Source: Burkholderiales bacterium (lineage in GTDB: Bacteria > Pseudomonadota > Gammaproteobacteria > Burkholderiales > UBA11063). From it: a DNA stretch of 64,000 bases. The notes beneath the pieces were generated by a model. It was not told the DNA's origin and searched no databases. It worked only from the letters and a program-made list of their open reading frames with translations. Shown here piece after piece: positions 10,997-21,276 of this stretch (positions within the stretch are counted from its first letter, which is position 1; every line of letters starts with the position of its first letter). The stretch covers positions 26,350 through 90,349 of the forward strand of contig JAIEPY010000007.1 in NCBI GenBank assembly GCA_019748155.1, in the 5' to 3' direction. A program made the translations under genes and the position numbers.

Positions 10997-11258
10997 ATAG
11001 CGTTATAAGAAAAAATCTAGACATTTTTAAAACTTACTCCAGAACAATCTAATAGATTTTCTTAATTTATAACAATATATTAATTACACAATCCACAAAT
11101 GTCTAGCTTAGATCTAATGAAAAATCTAGACATTTTACTGCTATTATCTAAAACAAAGCTCACAATCGAACTTTTAACCACTCCCACAAACAAAGAACCT
11201 GCTAAATCAGGTATAATAACCTACTTAAAAATCTACTAAAATATAGGAAATAAATCAA

Positions 11259-12365
11259 TGCTTGAGATTGAACACATCAATGAAATCGCCAACCTACCGG
11301 CAATCTTAACTACACAACTCACCGAACTACGGGGGTTTCTTTGACTACACAGGCAAGAAGGCCAAATTGGATGAAGTAGAAAAAGAACTGGAAAATCCTG
11401 AAATCTGGAATACTCCAGACAGAGCTCAAGAATTAAGCAAACAAAAAAAACAGCTAGAAACAGTTGTGATGACACTAGAGCGTCTGGGCAATAGTCTTAA
11501 CGCATGTAATGAGCTATTTGAACTAGCCCAAATGGAAAATGATGAAGAAACCATGTTGGTTGTCGAAAGTGATCTAAAAGCTGCACAGCAAGAGCTGGAT
11601 AAGCTAGAATTTCGCCGGATGTTTTCGCACCCGATGGATCCGAATAATTGTTTTATTGATATTCAATCCGGTAGTGGTGGAACCGAGGCGCAAGATTGGG
11701 CGGATATGCTCTTTAGAATGTATCTGCGCTATGCTGATCGCAAAGGCTTTCAGGCAGAAATCCTCGAAGAACAATCTGGCGAGGTTGCGGGGATTAAGAA
11801 TGCCACGATTAAAATTTCAGGTGATTATGCCTTTGGTTACTTACGTACCGAAACTGGTGTACATCGCTTAGTGCGTAATTCACCATTTGACTCGAATAAT
11901 AAACGCCATACTTCATTTGCCAGTGTGTTTATTTATCCAGAAATTGATGACGACATTCAGATTGAGATCAATCCAGCTGACTTACGCACCGATACCTACC
12001 GCGCATCTGGTGCTGGTGGACAACATATTAACAAAACCGACTCTGCGGTGAGGATTACCCATATTCCAACCAATACCGTTGTACAATGTCAAAATGATCG
12101 TTCACAGCACAAAAATCGTGATGAGGCGATGAAGATGCTTAAGGCTAAACTCTATGAGCTTGAGCTGCGCAAAAAAGAAGCTGAAAAGCAAAAACTTGAA
12201 GATAGTAAAACAGATATTGGCTGGGGACATCAGATTCGCTCGTATGTCTTTGATCAATCACGAATTAAGGATTTACGTACCAATGTTGAGATCGGTAATA
12301 TTCGCGGTGTGATGGATGGTGACCTGGATCCGTTTATTGAAGCGTGTCTAAAACAAGGTGTTTAA
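11259..12365 (+). CDS. prfB: Peptide chain release factor 2 with programmed +1 frameshift at about 11340
   Basis: [35 protein letters not shown] then [19 protein letters not shown] motif ([16 protein letters not shown]); SD-like GGGGG before CTTTGAC. Confidence 0.97.
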
Positions 12366-13374
12366 TTTAATGAAAAGGCTATTTAAAAATGGCCTCCTCC
12401 ACCAAATAGCAGCTTTAATTCCATTGGGCATGATGCTAACTGCTTGTCCGAGTATTGCTACTATTCTACCCTCAATGGTTCCTTCAATGATACCATCGAT
12501 TAATTACAACTCAATTGATATGCAAAATCCGAATCAAATCAGCTGTAACGAAGGAGGCGTTTTTTCTTCAGAATATTGTTCAATTCCGATTAGTCGCTTT
12601 GTTGCTATTACCAGCAGCAACGCTGATCCATATTACGGTAATATTCTATTACTATACGGTAAAAATCAGAATTTCTTCTTTGACAATATTAATAAAATTG
12701 AAATTTTAGAAAGCATTAATAGCGCGTTTATTAAAAGCTACCCTGATACACAACATTTTGCCGCGCTCCCAGATGCACTACAACATCTCTATATCGTAAC
12801 TAAAGAACGTCATATCCCAAAGCGTAACTATCAGAAGCTTTTTGAAACCTACATTTATCTTTACACAATTAATGCGATGGACTTTGCTACCAACGGCTGT
12901 GATGCAACAACGCAATCCTTTTTGAGCGTTACCTCCGCCAAATATCGACAACAATATATGCTCTATAAAGCGTTTAGCATGCAGTATACCAATGATATTT
13001 TACATCATATTTCAGGATCTTTAACTGGCAAATATAGTGATGAACATGCCATTTACAATGCGGTTTATGCCGAAGTATTAAAATTAGATCCATACCAATT
13101 AGAAAATATGGCGCAAGCTATTTATGCACGCACTAGTAGCAATTTACCACAATTTGATGATAGTTTCTATAGCACGGGTATAAAGTTCGGCGAAATTGGT
13201 ACATTTAGTTGCTCGCCAATTGGCAGCATTTGGGAAAAATTTGGCTATGAATTTTTTGGGCGTGTAGTTTCGGGTTTACCACACTATGTCAAATTTAAAA
13301 ATAAAGATTCATTTAGTAGCTATGACGACACTATGATTCCAGTAGTAGAGAGCGCGATAATCCATGCTAACTAA
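12358..13374 (+). CDS. Putative lipoprotein of unknown function
   Basis: Likely start at 12370 (MKRLFKNG...); hydrophobic signal with MMLTAC lipobox. Confidence 0.6.
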   Translation: MFNLMKRLFKNGLLHQIAALIPLGMMLTACPSIATILPSMVPSMIPSINYNSIDMQNPNQISCNEGGVFSSEYCSIPISRFVAITSSNADPYYGNILLLYGKNQNFFFDNINKIEILESINSAFIKSYPDTQHFAALPDALQHLYIVTKERHIPKRNYQKLFETYIYLYTINAMDFATNGCDATTQSFLSVTSAKYRQQYMLYKAFSMQYTNDILHHISGSLTGKYSDEHAIYNAVYAEVLKLDPYQLENMAQAIYARTSSNLPQFDDSFYSTGIKFGEIGTFSCSPIGSIWEKFGYEFFGRVVSGLPHYVKFKNKDSFSSYDDTMIPVVESAIIHAN

Positions 13375-13394
13375 AATTAAAGAATTGAATTTTT

Positions 13395-13422
13395 TTGGCG
13401 GAAAAGGCGGGATTCGAACCCG
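13395..13422. repeat. Distal attachment site (displaced tRNA-Ser 3' end)
   Basis: Identical 28 bp to 63654-63681 without the rest of a tRNA. Confidence 0.93.
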
Positions 13423-13627
13423 AGCACATAAAGCTACGAAATCAAGCAACAAGCTGTTATTATTATATATTTTTATTTTACACATTGTAAATAATGTACT
13501 TAAATGTACCTATTTATACTTAACTTAGTCACTGAGTGACTAAAAAATAACAAGCATTAATCATTAAGTTTTTTTACTGAGAAAATTTAATCGTTGATGC
13601 TCTTTTTTATAGAAAGAGTATTATATC

Positions 13628-13789
13628 ATGAAAATCACATCTAATCATCCCCTAGCGCACCACGGATTAATCGTTGGCGAGCAAATCAATCACAATGGCA
13701 TTAGTTATAATGTTATGTCTGACGATTTTGGAGTATACAATCTTGAGGCAGAGCGATTATGCTCATGGAAGAAGAAACACTCATCTTAA
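13628..13789 (+). CDS. Small hypothetical protein (53 aa)
   Basis: MKITSNHPLAHHGLIVGEQINHNGISYNVMSDDFGVYNLEAERLCSWKKKHSS*, followed by a GCCAACCAT/ATGGTTGGC hairpin. Confidence 0.5.
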   Translation: MKITSNHPLAHHGLIVGEQINHNGISYNVMSDDFGVYNLEAERLCSWKKKHSS

Positions 13790-13867
13790 TTTATTGCTGC
13801 CAACCATAGCAAAATGGTTGGCGTTTCAAGTAAAATACATAGCTTAAGTAACAAGTAGAAAGTTTTA

Positions 13868-14659
13868 ATGATGCTGGCATTATTTGGTGTATTTATAGTA
13901 ACAATCATTTCTGGATTAGTTGCCGTCACTGGAGGTAATGGCTTAATTCTGATGCCCTCACTTCTTATGATGAATTATGATATTAAAGAAGTAATGGTCT
14001 TAATTCGAGTTAGTGCCGTTGTATTTGTACTATTTAACTTGTTTGCATTAATTAATGGTAAACAGATACCCAAATTTGATAAACGCGATCTTACTATTAC
14101 AATCACATCATGCTTAAGTGTTTTATTGAGTGTCTCACTACTAAGCAAACTCGATAATACCAGCCTAATGTTCATCATTTCAATCATTCTAATTGGGTTG
14201 TTTTTATTAGTCATCTTTAAGCCAAAAGGCTCATATCTAGCTGGTTTCTTTATGTGTACACTGCCAATATTTGCAGGAATTTGTGGCAGTGCTGTTGGTG
14301 GTGCTGGACTTATTATCAGTATATTATATACACTATTAGGTTCCAGCCACGTTGAAGCGGTACAGAAGCGAATCATTCCCTCGTTAATTATTCAAATTTT
14401 GTCGTTTGCTACTTTTATGAGTCAAGGGATTAATATTTCAACCAGTCTACTAGTTACGGTAATTATAGCTACAGCTATTTCCGGATACCTTAACATGAAA
14501 ATATTTCTTAATTTAAGCCCAAAGAACGGCAAAAGACTATTTTATGCAAGTTTTATATTTTCTATAGCAAACCTACTAGAAGATGCCTTTGAAAATATTT
14601 TAGAAGCCAAAGGTTTAGATTGGATAAACCTTATTCATGCTTTAAAGCATATATTCTAA
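13868..14659 (+). CDS. TauE/SafE-family membrane transporter
   Basis: Multi-TM ORF with AVTGGNGLILMPSLL and AGICGSAVGGAGLI repeats. Confidence 0.65.
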   Translation: MMLALFGVFIVTIISGLVAVTGGNGLILMPSLLMMNYDIKEVMVLIRVSAVVFVLFNLFALINGKQIPKFDKRDLTITITSCLSVLLSVSLLSKLDNTSLMFIISIILIGLFLLVIFKPKGSYLAGFFMCTLPIFAGICGSAVGGAGLIISILYTLLGSSHVEAVQKRIIPSLIIQILSFATFMSQGINISTSLLVTVIIATAISGYLNMKIFLNLSPKNGKRLFYASFIFSIANLLEDAFENILEAKGLDWINLIHALKHIF

Positions 14660-14661
14660 AT

Positions 14662-15393
14662 TTAATTATACTCAAGTACTCTTGCTTCGTGAAATACGAC
14701 TTTCGAATATGGGCAAATCAGTGCACCAAAAATTGAATGATCTCCGATGCCTCTAACCGTTATAGCAATTATACTGTTTCCAGAGACCCACGCACCACCG
14801 GTATCTGTTTTATTTATTATTAAACCATCATCTAAAGTAGCTACTTTCCCTTTATGATCTATTACGTCAAAAACATTAGTTATTTTATTTTTATCATTTA
14901 TGATTTTACTATTATCTTTGTCATCAAACGCGTAGATTGTTGTAGGTCTGTCAGTATATTTTGATAATAATTGATCTGGTTTACAATATTGTGCAATATT
15001 GTATTTAGGAGTAAACGTTATTGGCTTACTAAGTTTTAGGAGTGCTAAACTTGAATTAGGAATTAATCTCCAACCAATATTTTCTTTTGTGCTAAATAAG
15101 CTAACTGTGCTGGAAAAATTGCTTCCGTATGCGATTGTAGTATTACTATCTGGAGTACTTACATCTATTTCACTCAAATCTTGATTATAAACGCATTCAG
15201 AAGAAGTTAATACGACTAATGGATCTAATAAAACTCCAAGACATGTATCACTTGATTGTACATTGGAAGTAGATTGACGATAATCAAAATTTATTTTTAC
15301 AATTCTACCATCGTTCATCACACTTTCTGCAGAAACATTAGTAATGCACATTAATGAGCTCAAAGCAAAAATTGATAGGTAATTTATACTCAT
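14662..15393 (-). CDS. Secreted trypsin-fold protein with degenerate catalytic triad
   Basis: Signal peptide; TSSEC in place of TAAHC, SSLALLKL in place of D(I/V)ALL, TDTGGAW in place of GDSGGP. Confidence 0.6.
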   Translation of the reverse strand: MSINYLSIFALSSLMCITNVSAESVMNDGRIVKINFDYRQSTSNVQSSDTCLGVLLDPLVVLTSSECVYNQDLSEIDVSTPDSNTTIAYGSNFSSTVSLFSTKENIGWRLIPNSSLALLKLSKPITFTPKYNIAQYCKPDQLLSKYTDRPTTIYAFDDKDNSKIINDKNKITNVFDVIDHKGKVATLDDGLIINKTDTGGAWVSGNSIIAITVRGIGDHSIFGALICPYSKVVFHEARVLEYN

Positions 15394-15527
15394 GGTATAC
15401 CCTTGTCTTCTAGAGTAAGTTGTAACAATTAGTTACGAATTTTAGCATATCCAAGTTTGGAACATTAACAAAGCAGGCAAACCAAATGTGATCCTCATTT
15501 GATAGTATTGACATTATTAATGCTTAT

Positions 15528-15989
15528 TTAACTATTCTGACGATACCACTCATGCCAAACAATCAAATCAGCTATACACTGTTGGTGGTTTAAGTTGTTT
15601 TCTTTCATTATCTTCAAGGCTCGATCTGGAGTAGCGGCGCTGGGGGTTGTAGCATCTGATTCGTAACTGGTGGCAATTGACAAGCGTGTTGAACTGTCGT
15701 ACAGCTTTGTAAACTGCTTGCTAATACGATTGTTATCATTAAGTAACTTAGCATTTTTAGATATTTCATTATTTAAACTCACTTCTAAAGTTGATATTTT
15801 AAGTCTTTGCTGGTTATTTGATTCAGTTACTGCTTGCAGAGTTTGACTGTATTGCACCAGCTTTACATTGTAGGTCTGTTCTGCTTTCAGTCGTTCGGCT
15901 GATTTACCTTGACGCGATCCTGCGGTATAAGTACTAATAAAAGCCAAGGATAAAATCAGCACACCGAATAGTTTGGTTTGTAAGTTCAT
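15528..15989 (-). CDS. Rz-like spanin / lysis protein
   Basis: N-terminal TM then coiled coil, next to endolysin, overlapping by 1 bp. Confidence 0.55.
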   Translation of the reverse strand: MNLQTKLFGVLILSLAFISTYTAGSRQGKSAERLKAEQTYNVKLVQYSQTLQAVTESNNQQRLKISTLEVSLNNEISKNAKLLNDNNRISKQFTKLYDSSTRLSIATSYESDATTPSAATPDRALKIMKENNLNHQQCIADLIVWHEWYRQNS

Positions 15990-16603
15990 TAAACACCTAA
16001 CTCTTTCTTATATTTCTCAGTTAACTCCAGACGCTCCTCCAATCCAATCGTGCCGCCGTTAATCGCAATACTAACTTTTGTAATATTATCAGCTCTTGCT
16101 GCTGAGCCAATTCCATTAGCTTGCCAGAACCAGATCGCTGATAAAATCGCGCCCTCTTTACTCTTGACGAACTCATCAACTTTATCCAAAGTTAAACTAA
16201 GATATTTACCGTTCTTATGCAGCCAGTTCATAAAAGCCAGATGGTTATCTGTTCCGGTTAACTGAAAGATTCCACCGCCTCGGTAGTCAAAGCCATCGTT
16301 ATCATTTGTACCGTTCCTTTCATTACCCATGCGCGAACCATAAACCGTATTGAACAACCAAGGCTGCGGACAAAAGTCATCGTCTTTAGCTTTTAGCTCA
16401 TCTTGTTTTGCTTTAATTACCGATTTTCTGTTTGGCCAGATTACTTTTGCTCTGCCAAAGCGGTATCTGGTATCTTCTGACAGTTTAGTGAATCCGGTAG
16501 ACTCATGATCTGCCTGCCCTAGAAAGTGTGCCTGTTCAAGCTTATTGGTGATACCAAAGCTGGTTAATTGTTTTATAATCTCACTTACTGTTATTTGTTT
16601 CAT
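15989..16603 (-). CDS. Endolysin, glycoside hydrolase family 19-like
   Basis: QAHFLGQADHESTGFTKLSED, YRGGGIFQLTGTDNH. Confidence 0.9.
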   Translation of the reverse strand: MKQITVSEIIKQLTSFGITNKLEQAHFLGQADHESTGFTKLSEDTRYRFGRAKVIWPNRKSVIKAKQDELKAKDDDFCPQPWLFNTVYGSRMGNERNGTNDNDGFDYRGGGIFQLTGTDNHLAFMNWLHKNGKYLSLTLDKVDEFVKSKEGAILSAIWFWQANGIGSAARADNITKVSIAINGGTIGLEERLELTEKYKKELGV

Positions 16604-16658
16604 AATTACCCTCTAATTTTATTTGACAATAAAAGCAGTCAAATTCAAGTTATTATTT

Positions 16659-17096
16659 TTAATCATCATTTCTCTTTTTATGACGAGGAGTAGACTGTCG
16701 ATCCATCATCTCAGACCACTTTTCAAAAAAGTTGGTAATCAAAGGTATCCTTAAACCATAGACCTTGTCAGCAAAAGTTAATAAAACATGGAGTTCCCAG
16801 ACAATAAAATAACTAACTATAAAGTCATAAAGAGGTAGGTCAGTATCAAACAGTTTATATTCACCTCTTAACAGCCAAATATGGGCAAAATAAAAAATGT
16901 AAGAGATAAAAGCCATGACAATAAATTTCTTAATATACTGTCGACTCTGTAATAATACTCCATTAACTATACAAATCAGCATCAGCCCAAGCATAGCTGG
17001 GATTGTGTCATTAAAAGTATCCCACGCCGTCAAGAATATAAAAGTTTCCCATGCTGTTTGGTTAACCGAGTTAAACGATTGTTTAGTTGTGTCCAT
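16659..17096 (-). CDS. Holin-like membrane protein
   Basis: Multiple TM segments, charged C-terminus, position next to endolysin. Confidence 0.5.
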   Translation of the reverse strand: MDTTKQSFNSVNQTAWETFIFLTAWDTFNDTIPAMLGLMLICIVNGVLLQSRQYIKKFIVMAFISYIFYFAHIWLLRGEYKLFDTDLPLYDFIVSYFIVWELHVLLTFADKVYGLRIPLITNFFEKWSEMMDRQSTPRHKKRNDD

Positions 17097-17152
17097 GTTT
17101 ATCCTATAGAGATTAGAGAGCTTTCTGCAAAGCCAGTTACTTGCGCGTAAAT

Positions 17153-17569
17153 TTACTCACGATTATATTGCTCAAATAAAGGTAGCTCAAGCAAATTACC
17201 ACATTTAGCTTGGCGGATTACTTCACGTAAAGCTTCTCGGTATTCTTTAACTGCAGCTCGTTTTTCTGGTGTGTATGACTCCATTTTATCGGTAGTGGCG
17301 CGGTAGTCTGAATCATCTAATATCTTCTGTGCCTGATCAATTAACCGAGCTTTCTCTTGCTCCTTAATTTCTGAAGATGAGAACCTGTCAATTATATTGA
17401 TTCGTCCATTCTTTAGTTGCAAAACTGATTTAAACTCGCACAATACTGCTTCATATTTGCTATATTGTTTATCTGTAATTTTTATAATAGTATCACTATC
17501 AATATCATCATAGCCGCTCAGCAAGTGGCTGAAAGAACCGTCTTCATTAAAAACCGCATATTTATTCAT
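17153..17569 (-). CDS. Tail fibre assembly-like protein
   Basis: Position after the tail fibre; C-terminal YREALREVIRQ pattern. Confidence 0.5.
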   Translation of the reverse strand: MNKYAVFNEDGSFSHLLSGYDDIDSDTIIKITDKQYSKYEAVLCEFKSVLQLKNGRINIIDRFSSSEIKEQEKARLIDQAQKILDDSDYRATTDKMESYTPEKRAAVKEYREALREVIRQAKCGNLLELPLFEQYNRE

Positions 17570-17580
17570 TTATTTACCTT

Positions 17581-19269
17581 TTAAATACCAGGAATTGATC
17601 CACGTTTACCCCATAGACACAAAAATTGCAGAGTAGCTGATCCTGTATTCAGGCGTGCACCAAAGGATGCAGTTGTACTGCCAAAACCGTTAAAGCTAAA
17701 ACTGGCGCGAGAGTCAGCATCATTTGAGATAACAAAGACTTGGGATAGTATAAGTACATAATTTCCAGTTGGAGCATACAGTGTTCCACCTATATTTATA
17801 CTTCCCGAAAATGTGCCACTCGTTAACCAAAGAAAGTTATTTCCACCAGCATTTACAACATCAGAATAATTAGCCAAAGTAAATAAAGCCGAATTGTTAT
17901 TATCAACACGTCCCACTACTCTTGAGCCATTCCAGCCAATCTCCATTGAATACGGACCAGCCGCATTGGGTGTATTTGGATAAACTATGCCTTGAGTGGC
18001 AGTACTCTTTCTCATGCTAATATTACCGAAGTCACTATTGCCATTTGGAGCGTACACACCTTTCGGCGTAGTAGCTACAAAGCCATAGCCATTCTGATCA
18101 CCCTTACCTGTTGATGATACACTATTAATTGCATTAATGTAGCTAGCTACAATGTTAGTGCTGTTATTTTGTAAATTAGTTGTAGTAGTGTAATCAGCAA
18201 GTGCATTAATAAGCGCTGCCATTGTTGCCAACTGATCTGATCTAGTTCCTTTGGGTGCAGTCGGTGCTGTTGGCTTATCAGTAAATGCTGGTGATTTTAA
18301 ATTAGCTTTTAAAGCCAGCAACTCTGTTAAACTTGTTGTAGCAGTGTAATCAGCAAGCGCATTAATAAGCGCTGCCATTGTTGCCAATTGGTCTGTGTTA
18401 GTCCCTTTGAGTGCCGTTGGTGCTGTCGGCTTATCAGTGAATGCGGGTGATTTTAAATTAGCTTTTAAAGCCAGCAACTCTGTTAAACTTGTTGTAGCAG
18501 TATAATCAGCAAGCGCATTAACAAGCGCTGCCATTGTTGCCAATTGGTCTGTGTTAGTTCCTTTGGCTACTGTTGGTGCTGTCGGCTTATCAGTAAATGC
18601 TGGTGATTTTAAATTAGCTTTTAAAGCCAGCAACTCTGTTAAACTTGTTGTAGCAGTGTAATCAGCAAGCGCATTAATAAGCGCTGCCATTGTTGCCAAC
18701 TGATCTGTGTTAGCCCCTTTGGGTGCAGTCGGTGCGGTTGGTTTGTCCGTAAATGCGGGTGATTTTAAATTAGCTTTTAAAGCCAGTTGGTCATTAACCC
18801 AACCTTTCACTAATTCATCTTGCTGGTTTACATATTTAACATCTGCATAGCCATCTAACTTAATGTTAAATTCAACGCTATCAATATTTGAGAACTTTGC
18901 AGCAATAGTAAATGCAATCGTGACTGCCTTGGATTTGTTGTCGCCAGATGGTTTATAAATTTCATCACAGCTGCCTATTGCAATTAAACTACCCTCTTCA
19001 TCAAAAATACCATACTCACGGATATACCAGCCACCAACATTCGCAGGGAGTACAACATTGAGTAGCATAGTGTCTTTATATTCATTATCAACGCTTGAGC
19101 TGTCTATCTCTTTACGAAACTGCTCGCTGGTAAGCTGTGTTTCTCTTCCACTTGGTATATAGCTAGCATCACCGATTGCGAAGTATTTAAGTTTTACCGT
19201 CGTACCTGCAGCTGCGGCAGCAGCAATCTTTGCCAGACCAATATCTGTTACGATGGTGTTACTTGTCAT
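17581..19269 (-). CDS. Tail fibre protein (P2 gpH-like N-terminus)
   Basis: TDIGLAKIAAAAAAGTTVKLKYFAIGD...LPANVGGWYIREYGIFDEEG. Confidence 0.9.
   Translation of the reverse strand: MTSNTIVTDIGLAKIAAAAAAGTTVKLKYFAIGDASYIPSGRETQLTSEQFRKEIDSSSVDNEYKDTMLLNVVLPANVGGWYIREYGIFDEEGSLIAIGSCDEIYKPSGDNKSKAVTIAFTIAAKFSNIDSVEFNIKLDGYADVKYVNQQDELVKGWVNDQLALKANLKSPAFTDKPTAPTAPKGANTDQLATMAALINALADYTATTSLTELLALKANLKSPAFTDKPTAPTVAKGTNTDQLATMAALVNALADYTATTSLTELLALKANLKSPAFTDKPTAPTALKGTNTDQLATMAALINALADYTATTSLTELLALKANLKSPAFTDKPTAPTAPKGTRSDQLATMAALINALADYTTTTNLQNNSTNIVASYINAINSVSSTGKGDQNGYGFVATTPKGVYAPNGNSDFGNISMRKSTATQGIVYPNTPNAAGPYSMEIGWNGSRVVGRVDNNNSALFTLANYSDVVNAGGNNFLWLTSGTFSGSINIGGTLYAPTGNYVLILSQVFVISNDADSRASFSFNGFGSTTASFGARLNTGSATLQFLCLWGKRGSIPGI
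18180..18800 (-). repeat. Tandem 156-bp (52-aa) repeats in tail fibre
   Basis: GCTGCCATTGTTGCC recurs at about 18215, 18371, 18527 and 18683, exactly 156 bp apart. Confidence 0.95.
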
Positions 19270-19835
19270 TTTCTATCCTCCATGAGTATATTAATTTTAG
19301 TTGCAAAGGCAACGTATGGTTTTGTATCAAAGTTTATATTTTGAATGTAACTTACCCAGCTCCGCGTATTTTTATATTGTTGAATGAATGAATCAAGCAA
19401 TTCTATTTTCTCGGGAGTAAATGATACGGCACTTGGTAGTGAAATCTGAAAGGTATATGGATCTCCATCATACTCAAACCATTCAAGAATATTTGCAGTA
19501 ATCCCGATCTTATTCAAAGCATACTTAACCCCGGCTTTAGTGCCTTTTAGCTTCTTGAGTTTGGTATAACTTTGAATAAAGTTAATCTTATCCTGCCTAG
19601 TTTGAATGAATACATTTTCAATTGAGTTTGCAATTCCACGCTCAACAAGTAAGTAATCCAGCGTTAAATCGTCTAACTTATCCAGACTTGTAAACAGAAT
19701 CTTAGTCGTGATAATCTCGACGATCTCATCAATCTCCGGCTGTATCGCAGCACAAATCCAGCGTATTTCATCCTGTTTGCGCAGAGTATCCGGCAGCAAA
19801 TCAATCAATTTAGTATCAAGAATGGTCGCCATCAA
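19266..19835 (-). CDS. P2 gpI-like tail protein
   Basis: LLPDTLRKQDEIRWICAAIQPEIDEI, position. Confidence 0.8.
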   Translation of the reverse strand: MMATILDTKLIDLLPDTLRKQDEIRWICAAIQPEIDEIVEIITTKILFTSLDKLDDLTLDYLLVERGIANSIENVFIQTRQDKINFIQSYTKLKKLKGTKAGVKYALNKIGITANILEWFEYDGDPYTFQISLPSAVSFTPEKIELLDSFIQQYKNTRSWVSYIQNINFDTKPYVAFATKINILMEDRK

Positions 19836-20953
19836 TAATCTTTCTCAATTCCGCCGTAGTTAATCACTAATTCGGTATTATTCCCAACCTGCAGGCAAGT
19901 CAGCTCGGTTTGCGTCGGTGCAGTAATCACTACCCGTCGCGCTCCGGCCGCCATAATCATAGCTTCGAGTCGCGAAGGATTAATTGCCCGTCCAAGCTTG
20001 GTTTTAACTGAATAAATGAAATTAGCTACCGCTTGAGCTATTGCAGCCTGAATCTGGCTGACTTCTACATCAGTCTTGGAGCTGATCCAATAACTTAACT
20101 CTATCCGATAATCAATCTGCTTGGGTGCAATAACTTCCAGCTTATCCGTTAATGGTCGCCGATCTTCGGGGTTACAGGTTTCAAGAACCAATGCCAGCTC
20201 GGCAGGAGTTGGTAAGCGTCCATCGGTCATCAGTGGAACTAACTGCACAATGCCAGGACTGGGTGAATATGGCTCAATATCAATCACCGCAGTTGATGCT
20301 TCACGCGCCCAATACTTATAAGCATTATCCGGACCAGCTGTGGAGAGTTTATCCGGTGCAGCCAAACGTCTAGCTTGAAACAGCTCATCCGATTCTTTAT
20401 CGTCACCTCCGGTAGAAGCATCAATATTAACTACTCCGCCGACGTAAGCAATCGGATCAACCAGATTGACAATCTGACCAGCCGCATAATTATTACCCGC
20501 ATCACCACCAACCGTAGCAATGCAGATAATCGTAGCTGACTCCTGTCCAGCTTTGACACTTACCGTCTCGGGTACTTCAAAGAACACCTTACTGTCTGCA
20601 GTTACTCGCGTACCAGCTTCAATCGTCAAATCGTAGCCCAATACCTGACTGAGGGTGAATACCATAGTTACCCGCGCCTTAACCGCTTTTTTACGCTCCA
20701 GATCAAAATCAGTAGCAAAAGCATCAAGGTACTCATCTTGGGCATAAGGAAGTAGATTCTGTTTACCGGTAAAATCAATCGTTGCCCGCAAGCCAACAAA
20801 CTGGGCTGTAAGCACATTGAATAACGTCATCAGTGGATCAGCTTTAGCCAGCGTGCGGTTAGATTCTTTTTCGTAACGGCGGACAAATCCATCGAGGATT
20901 TTTTGCGGATCTTTGTCCGCAAAGGTTATTGGTTTAAGATTGTTTAAATTCAT
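19832..20953 (-). CDS. Baseplate protein J-like
   Basis: GTRVTADSKVFFEVPE, IVNLVDPIAYVGGVVNID...GGDDKESDELFQARR. Confidence 0.9.
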   Translation of the reverse strand: MNLNNLKPITFADKDPQKILDGFVRRYEKESNRTLAKADPLMTLFNVLTAQFVGLRATIDFTGKQNLLPYAQDEYLDAFATDFDLERKKAVKARVTMVFTLSQVLGYDLTIEAGTRVTADSKVFFEVPETVSVKAGQESATIICIATVGGDAGNNYAAGQIVNLVDPIAYVGGVVNIDASTGGDDKESDELFQARRLAAPDKLSTAGPDNAYKYWAREASTAVIDIEPYSPSPGIVQLVPLMTDGRLPTPAELALVLETCNPEDRRPLTDKLEVIAPKQIDYRIELSYWISSKTDVEVSQIQAAIAQAVANFIYSVKTKLGRAINPSRLEAMIMAAGARRVVITAPTQTELTCLQVGNNTELVINYGGIEKDY

Positions 20954-21276
20954 AGATACTCTGCCCTAACTTCAATAAATACCTTTGGCACCAGATTGCC
21001 ATTAATCAAGTCGCTTTCAGACCAATCATAATGTGATACCCGTGCGCGTGGTTCGTAAGTCTTAACTTGTGACGACATATCAGTTTGATACATCATAATA
21101 ACTACCTCAATCCGTTCATCAATCAAGCGGCTGTCAAGCCCCATGTCGCGCTGATAAGGTATTTGCCCTTTTTTCTGAGTAAAGATATTGCGGATATTTT
21201 GCACAATCTCCTGCAACACAGTAGCTGGTGCAAAGTCTATCGGCATGGTTTCGGATAAATCAACAGCTAGTAGCAT
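20950..21276 (-). CDS. Baseplate W / gp25-like
   Basis: IRNIFTQKKGQIPYQRDMGLDSRLID. Confidence 0.8.
   Translation of the reverse strand: MLLAVDLSETMPIDFAPATVLQEIVQNIRNIFTQKKGQIPYQRDMGLDSRLIDERIEVVIMMYQTDMSSQVKTYEPRARVSHYDWSESDLINGNLVPKVFIEVRAEYL

Noticed and set aside
13395-13422. A second tRNA-Ser gene at the left end
   Set aside because: Only the 28-bp 3' end is present; no anticodon or D-arm follows.
18180-18800. Regular repeats that could suggest a CRISPR array
   Set aside because: Repeats are 156 bp, in frame and coding within the tail fibre; no spacers.
20121-20373. Plus-strand ORFs inside baseplate J
   Set aside because: Overlap a strong conserved gene on the opposite strand; low plausibility.
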